64,000 nucleotides of DNA from Pyrus communis (lineage: Eukaryota; Streptophyta; Magnoliopsida; Rosales; Rosaceae): the NCBI RefSeq assembly GCF_963583255.1, contig NC_084811.1, positions 19,672,088 to 19,736,087 on the forward strand, given 5' to 3'. This document shows positions 46,798 through 55,836 of the stretch, one piece after another. The position numbers were made by a program, and so were the translations under genes. Each line of letters starts with the position of its first letter. Positions within the stretch are counted from its first letter, which is position 1. The notes under the pieces are model-generated. The model made no database searches, was not told where the DNA came from, and saw only the letters and a program-made list of their open reading frames with translations.

Positions 46798-48139
46798 TCC
46801 TAACCAGCAAAGAAGGCTTCCAACCACTCTTACCCAAACCCCAGCACCAGTAAAATAAGAGTCTATTCCCGACTCTTCATCGGCCCTCGCCATTACAAAC
46901 AGATTTACTCCCTTAGGATCAACAGTAGGAAATATCCGACCAAATTACCAAACGGCCTTAGCCACCCCTTATGATCCCTACTCTTCAGTTCGTTCTCCAG
47001 CACCTTCACAGCCTAAAACACCTAGCTATGCTAAAACATCTCCATATGTCCAAAATCCCAATTCAGAAAAGCTTTTTAGCATCCCTCTTCAAATTGACAA
47101 AAACCAACCCCTAGAGCGCATTGCCAAATTACTCCTTCCACCAAATTTTCATTTCTTACCAACTGAATCCTATAAAAGCCTAAAATATTACCAGGCTATC
47201 CTTTCAGAAACAGAAAGCATTGCTATTAAGCCAATTTACAGTACCACTCATCAAAACAAAATATTGTATCATTCACTCCATATTGGAAAATTCCTTACCG
47301 AACTCGAATGGGGAATTCCCCTTTATCACACAAAACCCCTTCATACTCAGCATGTTCTCATCCCAAACAACCATTACAATTACTATGATTATATCCAAGC
47401 ATGGACCAACATTTTTCTCCACCAGACAGAAGACTTTAGTCATTCATGGTTCATAACCTTTGATAACAATTTCAGATTGCGGTTTCCTGCATGGTTTCCA
47501 GATTGGTGGGCTTCCCATGGCCCAAGCTCTTCTATCATTCCAGATGACCTTCGTCATATACTCACAAACAATTTCCAGCCCAGTTTTGACAGAAGTCGTT
47601 TCGACAATAGAGTTACTATTTTTTCACTGCTCATGGCCAAGTATAAGATCCCATGGATTCTCAAATGGAACTTTGAAGTAGACACTGGTGGTATTTACAG
47701 AACCCGATAGGTAAAATGGTGGGATAAATTCAATCACCAAAAAATTATTGATCTTGTAAAAATGGAATTTCCCCAGGCATCTTCTCAGGCACTGCCAATC
47801 AAAGTTTCAACTTCTTCCTCACAAGCTTTGCCAGTTCATCAGCAATTTCCTGAGTTGCTAAAAACCCAGGAGCCAATTCAATCCCTATCAGACATTAGTT
47901 CGTCATCTTCCCTCAAAGGAAAACCTTCTAAGTCCTCCAGCTCAAAGAAAAAGGAGAAATCTGATAAGTCCTCCCAGCTTCTGGACTTGGCTCAACAGCT
48001 CATGGCTGAAGCAGCAATGCTACAGAAAAGAAAAGGTTCAGGTTCGGACTCTGACGCTTCTGATGCAAGGTCTCAGCCTCCCGCCAATTGGGCTGATCAA
48101 GTGGACCTTCAAGACGCACAAGATCCGTTCGATTTTTGA
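46787..48139 (+). pseudogene. Pararetroviral ORF2, copy 1, two nonsense changes
   Basis: The start ATG overlaps the ORF1 stop by 11 nt. The frame matches copy 2 ORF2 throughout but has TAA at 46856-46858 and TAG at 47708-47710. Copy 2 has Gln and Trp codons there. The body shows an aromatic-rich core (FPAWFPDWWASHGPSSS) and a Ser/Lys-rich tail. Its function is unknown in this virus group. Confidence 0.85.
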
Positions 48140-48239
48140 AACTGCTTTATTTGCCCATGTGATTGTGTCAGCCCAACAACATCATCAGCAGTAGCTGCTA
48201 TCATCTCTTCCGCAAAAGACAAGGCATTATTCTTCAATA

Positions 48240-48484
48240 GTGAAAAACAAAAAGGTCACTGTTCATCTAGCTTTTGTAAAAGAATCAAAGCATCTTCACT
48301 ATTCATTTAACTTTTGTAAAAGAATTAAAGCATCTTCACTATTCATTCAACTTTTGGAAGAGAAACAACGTGATTACACAGTCACCTTTCATCATTCAGC
48401 CAGCTTTGCCAGCTTTCTTCAGAGGACAGCGGGATTCCCAGATCTATTTTTACAAGCCTCAATCATTCTCCTGGCTCTATATAA
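48240..48484 (+). promoter_or_regulatory. Pararetroviral promoter, copy 1
   Basis: TATATAA lies at 48478-48484. Upstream, at about 48265-48350, a ~42-bp unit 'cttttgtaaaagaat.aaagcatcttcactattcat' is present twice, followed by a partial third. By position, after ORF2, this is the full-length transcript promoter of the virus. Confidence 0.65.
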
Positions 48485-48693
48485 GAAGGACTCATCTTCA
48501 GAAGAAGCATAAGTTTTTAACTCAAGAACTCAGTTCAACCACATCTCTCTGCTCATCCACAAAGGACAGAGATTATTTTCCAAACACTTGTAATACATAT
48601 ATTATTCAGGATGCCTGCGAGCTCCACCTTGTTTACTTGTTTCATTTGCCATTAGGCAACATCAGTTTGTAATCTACATTGCAGTAAGTTTTC

Positions 48694-48699
48694 AATAAA
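48694..48699 (+). terminator. Poly-A signal of pararetrovirus copy 1
   Basis: AATAAA lies 210 bp downstream of the TATA box, the compact spacing used for terminally redundant pararetroviral transcripts. Confidence 0.55.
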
Positions 48700-48839
48700 A
48701 CTTATTTTCAAAATATATTTGCATCATTACATTTAATTCATTATTTTGATATGCTACTCTGTTTTTATATGTTTTACTTCCGCACTTTAAATTTTATGGA
48801 CGGCTTTGCCGCCTGCTGTTGTTAGTTCCGCCCCATCTG

Positions 48840-48841
<2 letters not shown>

Positions 48842-48878
<37 letters not shown>

Positions 48879-49025
48879 CGTGACAATTGTTCGGGACACC
48901 TCGTTATGCGTGCTAATGAATCATAACGTGGACTCTAAGTGAGTGGATCTTTTCCTTTTTATCATATGTATATAATTGATGGTTCCACAAATGCTTCTAA
49001 ATTGATTTAAGCATTTTATGTCATG

Positions 49026-49060
<35 letters not shown>

Positions 49061-49076
49061 ATGAAAAACAAAAGAT
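48842..49076. other. Junction between viral copies: microsatellites and inverted target flank
   Basis: A (TG)n(TA)n run (48841-48878) is followed by about 150 bp (48879-49028) that is the exact reverse complement, as far as I can see, of the host flank at 53889-54047. A second (TA)n run (49025-49057) then leads into truncated copy 2. This is typical of filler DNA copied during end-joining repair. Confidence 0.75.
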
Positions 49077-51827
49077 CAATCCAGATTTTATAAAAACAAA
49101 AGATCTTCCAACAAACCTTTTCAAACAAATAAATTTTATGAAAAACCATCTTCAAACAAAAAACCTTTTCGAAAGTCTAAAAAGGATTTTCAAAATAAAA
49201 AGGGAAAGTGTTACAAGTGTGGTAAATTTGGTCATTATGCAAATGAATGCAAGGTTAAAAAGGTTATTAACCAACTAAAAATCTCTGAAGAAGAGAAGGT
49301 TCAACTTATCCAGGCTTTAGAAATTAGAAATACCGACTCTAGTCAATCTGATAAAAATCCTGATTTTTCCGTCTCTGACTCTAGCAGTTCTAGCGACGTC
49401 TCCTCGCCAAACATTAAGTTTGGGTGCACGGACACTTGTTGTAATAAAATTTCAGTGCTTAATAAGCAAGAAGAACAAGAAGAGTTTTTAATGGAATTAA
49501 TTAGTAAAGTCGATGACCCTGATTTAAAATCTTTTTATTTGAAAAAACTCAAAAATTTGATTTCTTCTCATGAACCTGGCACTAGTCAAACTTCTTCTCA
49601 AAAGATTTCTCTCAGTACCACTTTGGAACGTTTTAATAAATCCAAAAAGGAGATCACCCTCAAAGATTTGCAAAAAGAAGTTAATCAAATCAAATCGGAA
49701 ATTAAGTTTTTAAAATCCGAAAATACCGAAATTCGTTCCCAACTCAGTAGAGTACGTACGCAAGAACTCGTCCAAGAACAAAATGGTTCTTCCTCAAATT
49801 CCGATTCCGACGCTCACTCGGCTAAATCTTCTTCAAAAGAACTTGTTTTAAGTCTTTTAGATAAAATAAGAATTCGAAAATGGTATTCTAAAGTTACGAT
49901 AGTAATCGAAGATTTTCATTTAGAAACCATCGCTTTAATTGATTCAGGTGCAGATTTAAATTGCATTCAAGAAGGATTAATACCTACTAAATATTTTCAC
50001 AAGTCTACGGAAACACTTAGCGCTGCAAATCAATCCCCGATGAAATTAAAATATGAAATTCCCAAAGCCCATGTTTGTCAACAAAATATTTGTTTTAAAA
50101 CTCCATTTGTTTTAATCAAAAATATTTCTGATCCAGTTATTTTGGGACTCCCTTTCATTGCATTAATTTATCCTTTCAAAGTTCATCATAACTGTATTTC
50201 TACCAAGGTTTTTGGCCAAAACATTACTTTTGAATTTTGCATGGAAACAGATCTTAAAAAGTTAAAACAACTTCAAAAAGATAATGTTTCGAAAACTCTC
50301 AACCAGATTACTGCAAAATCCCAACAAATTGCTTTTTTACAGGAAGAAATTCTTCACCAAAGAATTGAAGAACAATTAACAAACAAATCTTTATTAGATT
50401 CTATTCGCCAGTTTTCTGATAAGCTTACTAAAGAAATTTGTTCCGATCTTCCAAATGCTTTTTGGCACAGAAAACAACATATTGTTAAACTACCTTATGT
50501 TAAAGATTTTATTGAGTCAAAAATCCCCACAAAAGCACGACCGATTCAAATGAATCAAGAAGTTTTAGAGTTTTGTAAAACTGAAATTAATCAACTTTTA
50601 GAAAAAGGAATTATCCGTAAAAGCAAATCTCCATGGTCTTGCCCTGCTTTTTATGTCCAGAAAAACGCAGAATTAGAACGCGGAGCTCCACGACTGGTTA
50701 TCAACTACAAACCATTGAATGATGTTTTAGAATGGATCCGATATCCAATCCCTAACAAAAGAGATTTGATAAAAAGACTTTCTCAGGCCACTGTTTTTTC
50801 TAAATTTGATATGAAATCAGGCTTTTGGCAAATTCAAATTCATGAATCTGATAAATACAAAACTGCTTTTGTAACTCCTTTCGGACACTATGAGTGGAAT
50901 GTAATGCCCTTCGGCTTGAAAAACGCACCAAGTGAATTTCAAAATATCATGAATGAAATTTTTAATCAATACAGCCATTTTTCGATTGTTTATATTGATG
51001 ATGTATTAATTTTCTCAAAATCAATAGAAGAGCATTGGAAGCATTTGCATGCATTTATTAGGATCATTAGGTCCAATGGGTTAGTTGTTTCGGCATCTAA
51101 GATTAAGTTATTTCAAACCAAAGTTAGATTTTTAGGATACCATATTTACAGGTCTACCATCCAACCAATTGATCGAGTCATCCAGTTCGCTGATAAATTT
51201 CCAGATCAAATTATTGATAAAACCCAGCTTCAAAGATTCCTTGGATCCCTCAATTATGTTTCAGAATTTTATCCTCATCTGCGTCAACAATGTAAGCCCT
51301 TGTTTGATCGTCTTAAGGAAAATCCTCCATCATGGTCACAAAATCATACTTCCATTGTCAAACAGATCAAAAATCATGTCAAGACTTTGCCTTGCCTTGG
51401 CATTCCAACTCCCGACTCTCTCAAAATAGTCGAAACCGACGCATCCGATATCGGTTATGGAGGTATCCTCAAACAGAAAACTTCTTCCGAATCTCCTGAA
51501 CAAATTGTTCGTTTCCATTCAGGAATTTGGAATCCGGCTCAAAGTAACTATAGTACTATTAAAAAAGAGATTTTATCAATTGTATTATGCATTAGCAAAT
51601 TCCAAGATGATTTATTAAATCAAAAATTTTTAGTACGTGTTGATTGCAAATCTGCCAAACATGTTTTACAAAAAGATGTTCAAAATATTGCATCAAAACA
51701 GATTTTTGCACGCTGGCAAGCCATATTAAGTATTTTTGATTTTGAAATTGAATACATTAAAGGCAGCCAGAATTGCATACCAGATTTTCTAACCAGAGAA
51801 TTTTTGCAGGGGAAGAATGGGTACTAA
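49077..51827 (+). CDS. Pararetroviral ORF1, copy 2, 5'-partial but open
   Basis: The frame is open from the truncation point through the stop at 51825-51827. The first in-frame ATG after the knuckle is at 49455 (790 codons). Domains: a complete CCHC knuckle from 49209 (CYKCGKFGHYANEC), a coiled region (about residues 65-105 of the 790), aspartic protease DSGADLNC (about 162), RT with LVINYKPLND, MPFGLKNAPSEFQ and YIDDVLIFS (about 513), and RNase H with ETDASDIGYGG (about 660) and a C-terminal DFLTRE. No stops or frameshifts are seen. It lacks movement and most coat functions and has no evident start context, so it counts as a partial relic even though its enzymes look intact. Confidence 0.85.
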   Translation, partial: QSRFYKNKRSSNKPFQTNKFYEKPSSNKKPFRKSKKDFQNKKGKCYKCGKFGHYANECKVKKVINQLKISEEEKVQLIQALEIRNTDSSQSDKNPDFSVSDSSSSSDVSSPNIKFGCTDTCCNKISVLNKQEEQEEFLMELISKVDDPDLKSFYLKKLKNLISSHEPGTSQTSSQKISLSTTLERFNKSKKEITLKDLQKEVNQIKSEIKFLKSENTEIRSQLSRVRTQELVQEQNGSSSNSDSDAHSAKSSSKELVLSLLDKIRIRKWYSKVTIVIEDFHLETIALIDSGADLNCIQEGLIPTKYFHKSTETLSAANQSPMKLKYEIPKAHVCQQNICFKTPFVLIKNISDPVILGLPFIALIYPFKVHHNCISTKVFGQNITFEFCMETDLKKLKQLQKDNVSKTLNQITAKSQQIAFLQEEILHQRIEEQLTNKSLLDSIRQFSDKLTKEICSDLPNAFWHRKQHIVKLPYVKDFIESKIPTKARPIQMNQEVLEFCKTEINQLLEKGIIRKSKSPWSCPAFYVQKNAELERGAPRLVINYKPLNDVLEWIRYPIPNKRDLIKRLSQATVFSKFDMKSGFWQIQIHESDKYKTAFVTPFGHYEWNVMPFGLKNAPSEFQNIMNEIFNQYSHFSIVYIDDVLIFSKSIEEHWKHLHAFIRIIRSNGLVVSASKIKLFQTKVRFLGYHIYRSTIQPIDRVIQFADKFPDQIIDKTQLQRFLGSLNYVSEFYPHLRQQCKPLFDRLKENPPSWSQNHTSIVKQIKNHVKTLPCLGIPTPDSLKIVETDASDIGYGGILKQKTSSESPEQIVRFHSGIWNPAQSNYSTIKKEILSIVLCISKFQDDLLNQKFLVRVDCKSAKHVLQKDVQNIASKQIFARWQAILSIFDFEIEYIKGSQNCIPDFLTREFLQGKNGY

Positions 51828-53163
51828 TCCTACTCAGCAACGAAGGCTCCCAGCCACCCTTACCCAAACCCCAGCACCAGTAAAACAAGAGTCTATTCCC
51901 GACTCTTCATCGGCCCTCGCCATTACAAACAGATTTACTCCCTTAGGATCAACAGTAGGAAATATCCGACCAAATTACCAAACGGCCTTAGCCACCCCTT
52001 ATGATCCTTACTCATCAGTTCGTTCTCCAGCTCCCTCACAACCAAAAACACCTAGCTATGCTAAAACATCACCATATGTCCAGAACCCTCATTCAGAAAA
52101 GCTTTTTAGCATCCCTCTTCACATTGACAAAAACCAACCCCCAGAGCGCATTGCCAAATTACTCCTTCCACCAAATTTTCATTTCTTACCAACTGAATCC
52201 TACAAAAGCCTAAAATATTACCAGGCTATCCTTTCAGAAACAGAAAGCATTGCTATTAAGCCAATTTACAGTACCACTCACCAAAACAAAATATTGTATC
52301 ATTCACTCCATATTGGAAAATTCCTTACCGAACTCGAATGGGGAATTCCCCTTTTTCACACAAAACCCCTTCATACTCAGCATGTTCTCATCCCAAACAA
52401 TCATTACAATTACTATGATTATATCCAAGCATGGACCAACATTTTTCTCCACCAGACAGAAGACTTTAGTCATTCATGGTTCATAACTTTTGATAAGAAT
52501 TTCAGATTGCGGTTTCCTGCATGGTTTCCAGATTGGTGGGCTTCCCATGGCCCAAGCTCTTCCATCATTCCAGATGACCTTCGTCATGTTCTCACAAACA
52601 ACTTCCAGCCCAATTTTGACAGAAGTCGTTTCGACAACAGAGTTACTATTTTTTCACTCCTCATGGCCAAGTACAAGATCCCATGGATTCTCAAATGGAA
52701 CTTTGAAATGGACACCGGTGGTATTTACAGAACCAGATGGGTAAAATGGTGGGATAAATTCAACCACCAAAAAATTATTGATCTTGTAAAAGTGGAATTT
52801 CCCCAGGCATCTTTTCAGGCACTGCCAATCAAAGTTTCATCTTCGTCCTCACAAGCTTTGCCAGTTCATCAGCAATTTCCTGAATTACCAAAAGCTCAGG
52901 AACCAGTTCAGTCCTTATCAGACATTAGTCCATCTTCCTCTCTCAAAGGAATTTCCAAGTCAGCCAAGTCCTCCAGTTCAAAGAAAGAAAAAACTACCCA
53001 ACTGCTGGATATGGCTCAGCTGCTAATGGCGGAAGCAGCATTGCTGCAAAGGAAAAAAGGTTCAGACTCAGATTCAGATAATTCTGATGCCTCGTCTCAG
53101 CTTCCCGCCAAATGGGCTGATCAAGCAGATTTTCAAGATGCCCATGACCCATTTGATATCTGA
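51817..53163 (+). CDS. Pararetroviral ORF2, copy 2, intact 448 aa
   Basis: ORF2 starts at 51817, overlapping the ORF1 stop by 11 nt (ATGGGTACTAA), which suggests coupled or reinitiated translation. It has a Pro/Ser-rich N-terminal third, then an aromatic-rich central domain (residues about 165-310; 'WGIPLFHTKPLHTQHV', 'YYDYIQAWTNIFLHQ', 'FPAWFPDWWASHGPSSS', 'WVKWWDKFNHQK'). The C-terminal tail is Ser/Lys-rich with a short helical segment (TTQLLDMAQLLMAEAALLQ) and an acidic end (DAHDPFDI). I know of no assigned function for this ORF in florendoviruses. The frame being open in copy 2 and broken twice in copy 1 suggests that copy 2 is younger. Confidence 0.8.
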   Translation: MGTNPTQQRRLPATLTQTPAPVKQESIPDSSSALAITNRFTPLGSTVGNIRPNYQTALATPYDPYSSVRSPAPSQPKTPSYAKTSPYVQNPHSEKLFSIPLHIDKNQPPERIAKLLLPPNFHFLPTESYKSLKYYQAILSETESIAIKPIYSTTHQNKILYHSLHIGKFLTELEWGIPLFHTKPLHTQHVLIPNNHYNYYDYIQAWTNIFLHQTEDFSHSWFITFDKNFRLRFPAWFPDWWASHGPSSSIIPDDLRHVLTNNFQPNFDRSRFDNRVTIFSLLMAKYKIPWILKWNFEMDTGGIYRTRWVKWWDKFNHQKIIDLVKVEFPQASFQALPIKVSSSSSQALPVHQQFPELPKAQEPVQSLSDISPSSSLKGISKSAKSSSSKKEKTTQLLDMAQLLMAEAALLQRKKGSDSDSDNSDASSQLPAKWADQADFQDAHDPFDI

Positions 53164-53257
53164 AAAGCAATATTTGCCCATGTGATTGTGTCAGCCCAGC
53201 AACATCATCAGCAGTAGCTGTTTTCATCTCTTCCGCAAAAGACAAAGCATTATTCTT

Positions 53258-53465
53258 CAATAGTGAAAAACAAAAAGGTCACTATTCACAATAGTGAAAA
53301 CAAAAAGGTCACTATTCACAATAGTGAAAAACAAAAAGGTCACTATTCATTTAACTTTTGTAAAAGAATCAAAGCATCTTCACTATTCTTTCACCCGGCT
53401 TTAGCAGACAGCGGGATTCCCGGATCATTTGGCCAAGTCTCATTCAACCTCCTCGCTCTATATAA
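53258..53465 (+). promoter_or_regulatory. Pararetroviral promoter, copy 2
   Basis: TATATAA lies at 53459-53465. Upstream, a ~32-bp unit 'aatagtgaaaaacaaaaagg' + 'tcactattcac' is present three times (53258-53346). Each unit is a small inverted repeat (AATAGTGA...TCACTATT). The ~42-bp unit duplicated in copy 1 occurs only once here. Confidence 0.65.
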
Positions 53466-53659
53466 CGAGGATTCATCTTCAGAAGGGGAATAAGTTTTTA
53501 ACTTCAAGAACTGAGTTCAACCATATCTCTCTGAGATTATTCAAACACTTGTAATACATATATATTATTCAGGATGCCTGCGAGCTCCATCTCTTTGTTT
53601 ACTTGTTTCATCTGCCATTAGGCAATACCTGTTTGTTATCTGCATTGCAGTAAGTTTTC

Positions 53660-53665
53660 AATAAA
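53660..53665 (+). terminator. Poly-A signal of pararetrovirus copy 2
   Basis: AATAAA lies 195 bp downstream of the TATA box, matching the layout of copy 1. Confidence 0.55.
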
Positions 53666-53896
53666 ACTTATTTTCCAAATATATTTGCATCATTACGTTT
53701 AATTCATTATTTTGATATGCTACTCTGTTTTTATATGTTTTATTTCTGCACTTTAAATTCTATGGCTGGCTATGCCGCCTGCTGCTATTTTATGTTTTAC
53801 TTCCGCACTTTATATTCTATGGCCGGCTTTGCCGCCTGTTGTTAGTTCCGTCCCATTTGGTTCCGCCCCATTTGGTATATATATATATATATATAT

Positions 53897-54350
53897 AACA
53901 TGACATAAAATGCTTAAATCAATTTAGAAGCATTTGTGGAACCATCAATTATATACATATGATAAAAAGGAAAAGATCCACTCACTTAGAGTCCACGTTA
54001 TGATTCATTAGCACGCATAACGAGGTGTCCCGAACAATTGTCACGTATAACAATTATTGAATCATGTCTCAGGACTCTTGTCAATAAAATACGAAATTCA
54101 CATAAAGTACATCCTATATATATAACATGACATAAAATGCTTAAATCAATTTAGAAGCATTTGTGGAACCATCAATTATATACATATGATAAAAAGGAAA
54201 AGATCCACTCACTTAGAGTCCACGTTATGATTCATTAGCACGCATAACGAGGTGTCCCGAACAATTGTCACGTATAACAATTATTGAATCATGTCTCAGG
54301 ACTCTTGTCAATAAAATACGAAATTCACATAAAGTACATCCTCAAGAACA
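53897..54350 (+). repeat. 227-bp tandem duplication of the host flank
   Basis: The segment beginning 'aacatgacataaaatgc' at 53897 and at 54124 is repeated with a 227-bp period, and I see no differences between the two. Each copy is introduced by a (TA)n stretch. The same sequence occurs once more, inverted, at 48879-49028. Confidence 0.85.
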
Positions 54351-55706
54351 TTCTAAAATAGTTTGAGACTCATAGACCACAAGTCAATTGTCGATCAAAG
54401 ATCGACGGTAAGGTCTACAACCTTGAATAACTTGATCCGGAAGATCCACATATCCGATTTCCAATCCGTAACTTCTAAAGATCCACATTATGCTTCTAGA
54501 ATAACCTACTAAAATTTCATTATGATCCAACGGTCGGATCTCTGCCAATTGCCCAAAATCAAGTGGCAGTTAACATTTATTTTACGAACTTACAAATCCA
54601 ATTAGGAAAAATCTGCACATCAAATTCCCATCTGTAAATTCCTATAATCATTAAATATTTCGTATAATAATGTATCCAAGTTTGGTGACGATCCAACGGT
54701 CAGATCGTCGATTCACATTTTGACCAAATCTCGTATCATAACAAAATTTGATTCAAACGATCAACCTATTTCATTCAATATCAAGACTGTATTCCTAACA
54801 TTTATCATAGTCTAAAAATAGCATTGACGGCCCACTGACCATGCGCCGCCACATGCGCCTCCGCCGGTGGTGGTCGGCCACCCCGACTCGCCAGAAAATT
54901 CAACTATTTCCAAAAATTACCAAAATTTACAGAATTGTAGGTCTCAATGGGTAGAGTAAACTTTATACCTGTGACCAAGACCAATTTAGTTTGGAAATGC
55001 CTCAATTTCACCAAAATCCGTACAGACCCTAGAATCTGGTGTGCTTTGATTCGACCTCCAACTTGTTCTGACGCCTCCACCATTGCTTGGGCTTTATTCC
55101 TGGGTTCAAGGGGAGTCTAATGGTGGTGGTGGTTGATGGGATTTGCTTCAGAAATGGTGGATCGCCGACACCCCACCTCCGACGCACTCTTGTGAAAAAC
55201 TCTTAAATTGCTCTCAAATTCCTTCCAAATTTGGGTGATAATGGGAAAAGGAAGGGTTAGATGATGATTGGGAGTGGTGGCTTGGTCCAATTCGTAAGAA
55301 ATACGGTGGAAAACCACCGGAAAGCATGGTGAAAACGGGTTGAAGGGTGTGGGTCAAGGATTCAGCCGATCCCCCCTTCTCTTTTTCTCCCTCCTTTCCC
55401 CCTTCTCTGGTTGGTCACTCTCTCATATCCCTTCCTGATTGAGTAGCAGCCCATCACTTTTCCCCCTCGGGAAAACGCTAAAAGAATATTTAGTACGTCT
55501 CACAACACGTTGGTCAATAAAAGTCAAAACCTTCGCTTCTAGGGCATTCTCGTAAATTCACATTTTAAAAAATTTATAAAATAATAAAATTTGGGACGGG
55601 TTGTCACACCAGATCACTTGATCCGGTGGCCTTGGTGGAAGAGATCCGGAGAGGATCTCTTTCCTAAAGCAAATGCTCAATATTGCTTGGTTAATATTAT
55701 TTTAAA

Positions 55707-55827
55707 GGGAATTGTTATTAGCACTCCAAAAATCATATTTGGCAATCCAAACTTTCTGTAATTAGAAAGAAAAATACACTTGTGAGAAGTATAAAATGAA
55801 AATTTTGAAGTGCTAATAATAGTTCCC
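55707..55827. mobile_element. MITE, 121 bp, with 9-bp target duplication
   Basis: Terminal inverted repeats are GGGAATTGTTATTAGCACT on the left, and GGGAACTATTATTAGCACT on the reverse complement of the right. The duplication TATTTTAAA is at 55698-55706 and 55828-55836. The 9-bp length suggests a Mutator-type MITE. Confidence 0.8.
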
Positions 55828-55836
55828 TATTTTAAA

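Larger units (their letters stand above)
40963..48841 (+). mobile_element. Endogenous pararetrovirus copy 1 (Florendovirus-like)
   Basis: Gene order is leader, ORF1 (movement protein, coat protein with zinc knuckle, aspartic protease, RT, RNase H), an 11-nt overlap, ORF2, then an intergenic region with promoter and poly-A signal. There is no integrase and there are no LTRs, which separates it from Ty3 elements. Two ORFs with a separate downstream ORF2 of unknown role is the Florendovirus layout within Caulimoviridae. The left limit is placed after the (TA)n run at 40945-40962 and is approximate. The right limit is at CTGGT before a (TG)n(TA)n run. The copy is disabled by several mutations. 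Confidence 0.85.
49077..53878 (+). mobile_element. Endogenous pararetrovirus copy 2, 5'-truncated
   Basis: Similarity to copy 1 starts abruptly at about 49077 (equivalent to about 43987 in copy 1), just upstream of the coat zinc knuckle. The movement protein and most of the coat protein are absent. Everything downstream to the intergenic region is present and open. The right end reads TTTGGTAT and then a (TA)n run. It is in the same orientation as copy 1 but a distinct variant, with scattered substitutions. Confidence 0.85.
26827..55608 (+). mobile_element. Solo-LTR-like repeat, copy B, interrupted
   Basis: The element begins TGACACACCCCGACCCGG and ends GACGGGTTGTCACA. TG...CA ends and a 5-bp duplication CCAGA (26822-26826 and 55609-55613) are the marks of an LTR-retrotransposon or solo LTR. 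Its own sequence is 26827-27681, 39774 to about 40540 and about 53897-55608, near 3.2 kb in total, colinear with copy A. Athila and pararetroviral DNA fill the gaps. No gag or pol of its own is visible, so a solo LTR, or a large non-coding derivative, is the simplest reading. Confidence 0.7.
26690..55664. mobile_element. Small Mutator-like MITE, split by later insertions (outermost layer)
   Basis: The left arm (26690-26826) and right arm (55609-55664) are inverted copies: GGATCTCTTTCACCAAGG on the left, GGATCTCTTCCACCAAGG on the reverse complement of the right, continuing through 'AAGTGATCTGG'. A 9-bp target duplication TAAAGCAAA sits at 26681-26689 and 55665-55673. Without the inserted DNA the element would be about 190 bp. 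The 9-bp duplication suggests a Mutator-like origin. It is the host of everything between 26827 and 55608. Confidence 0.75.
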
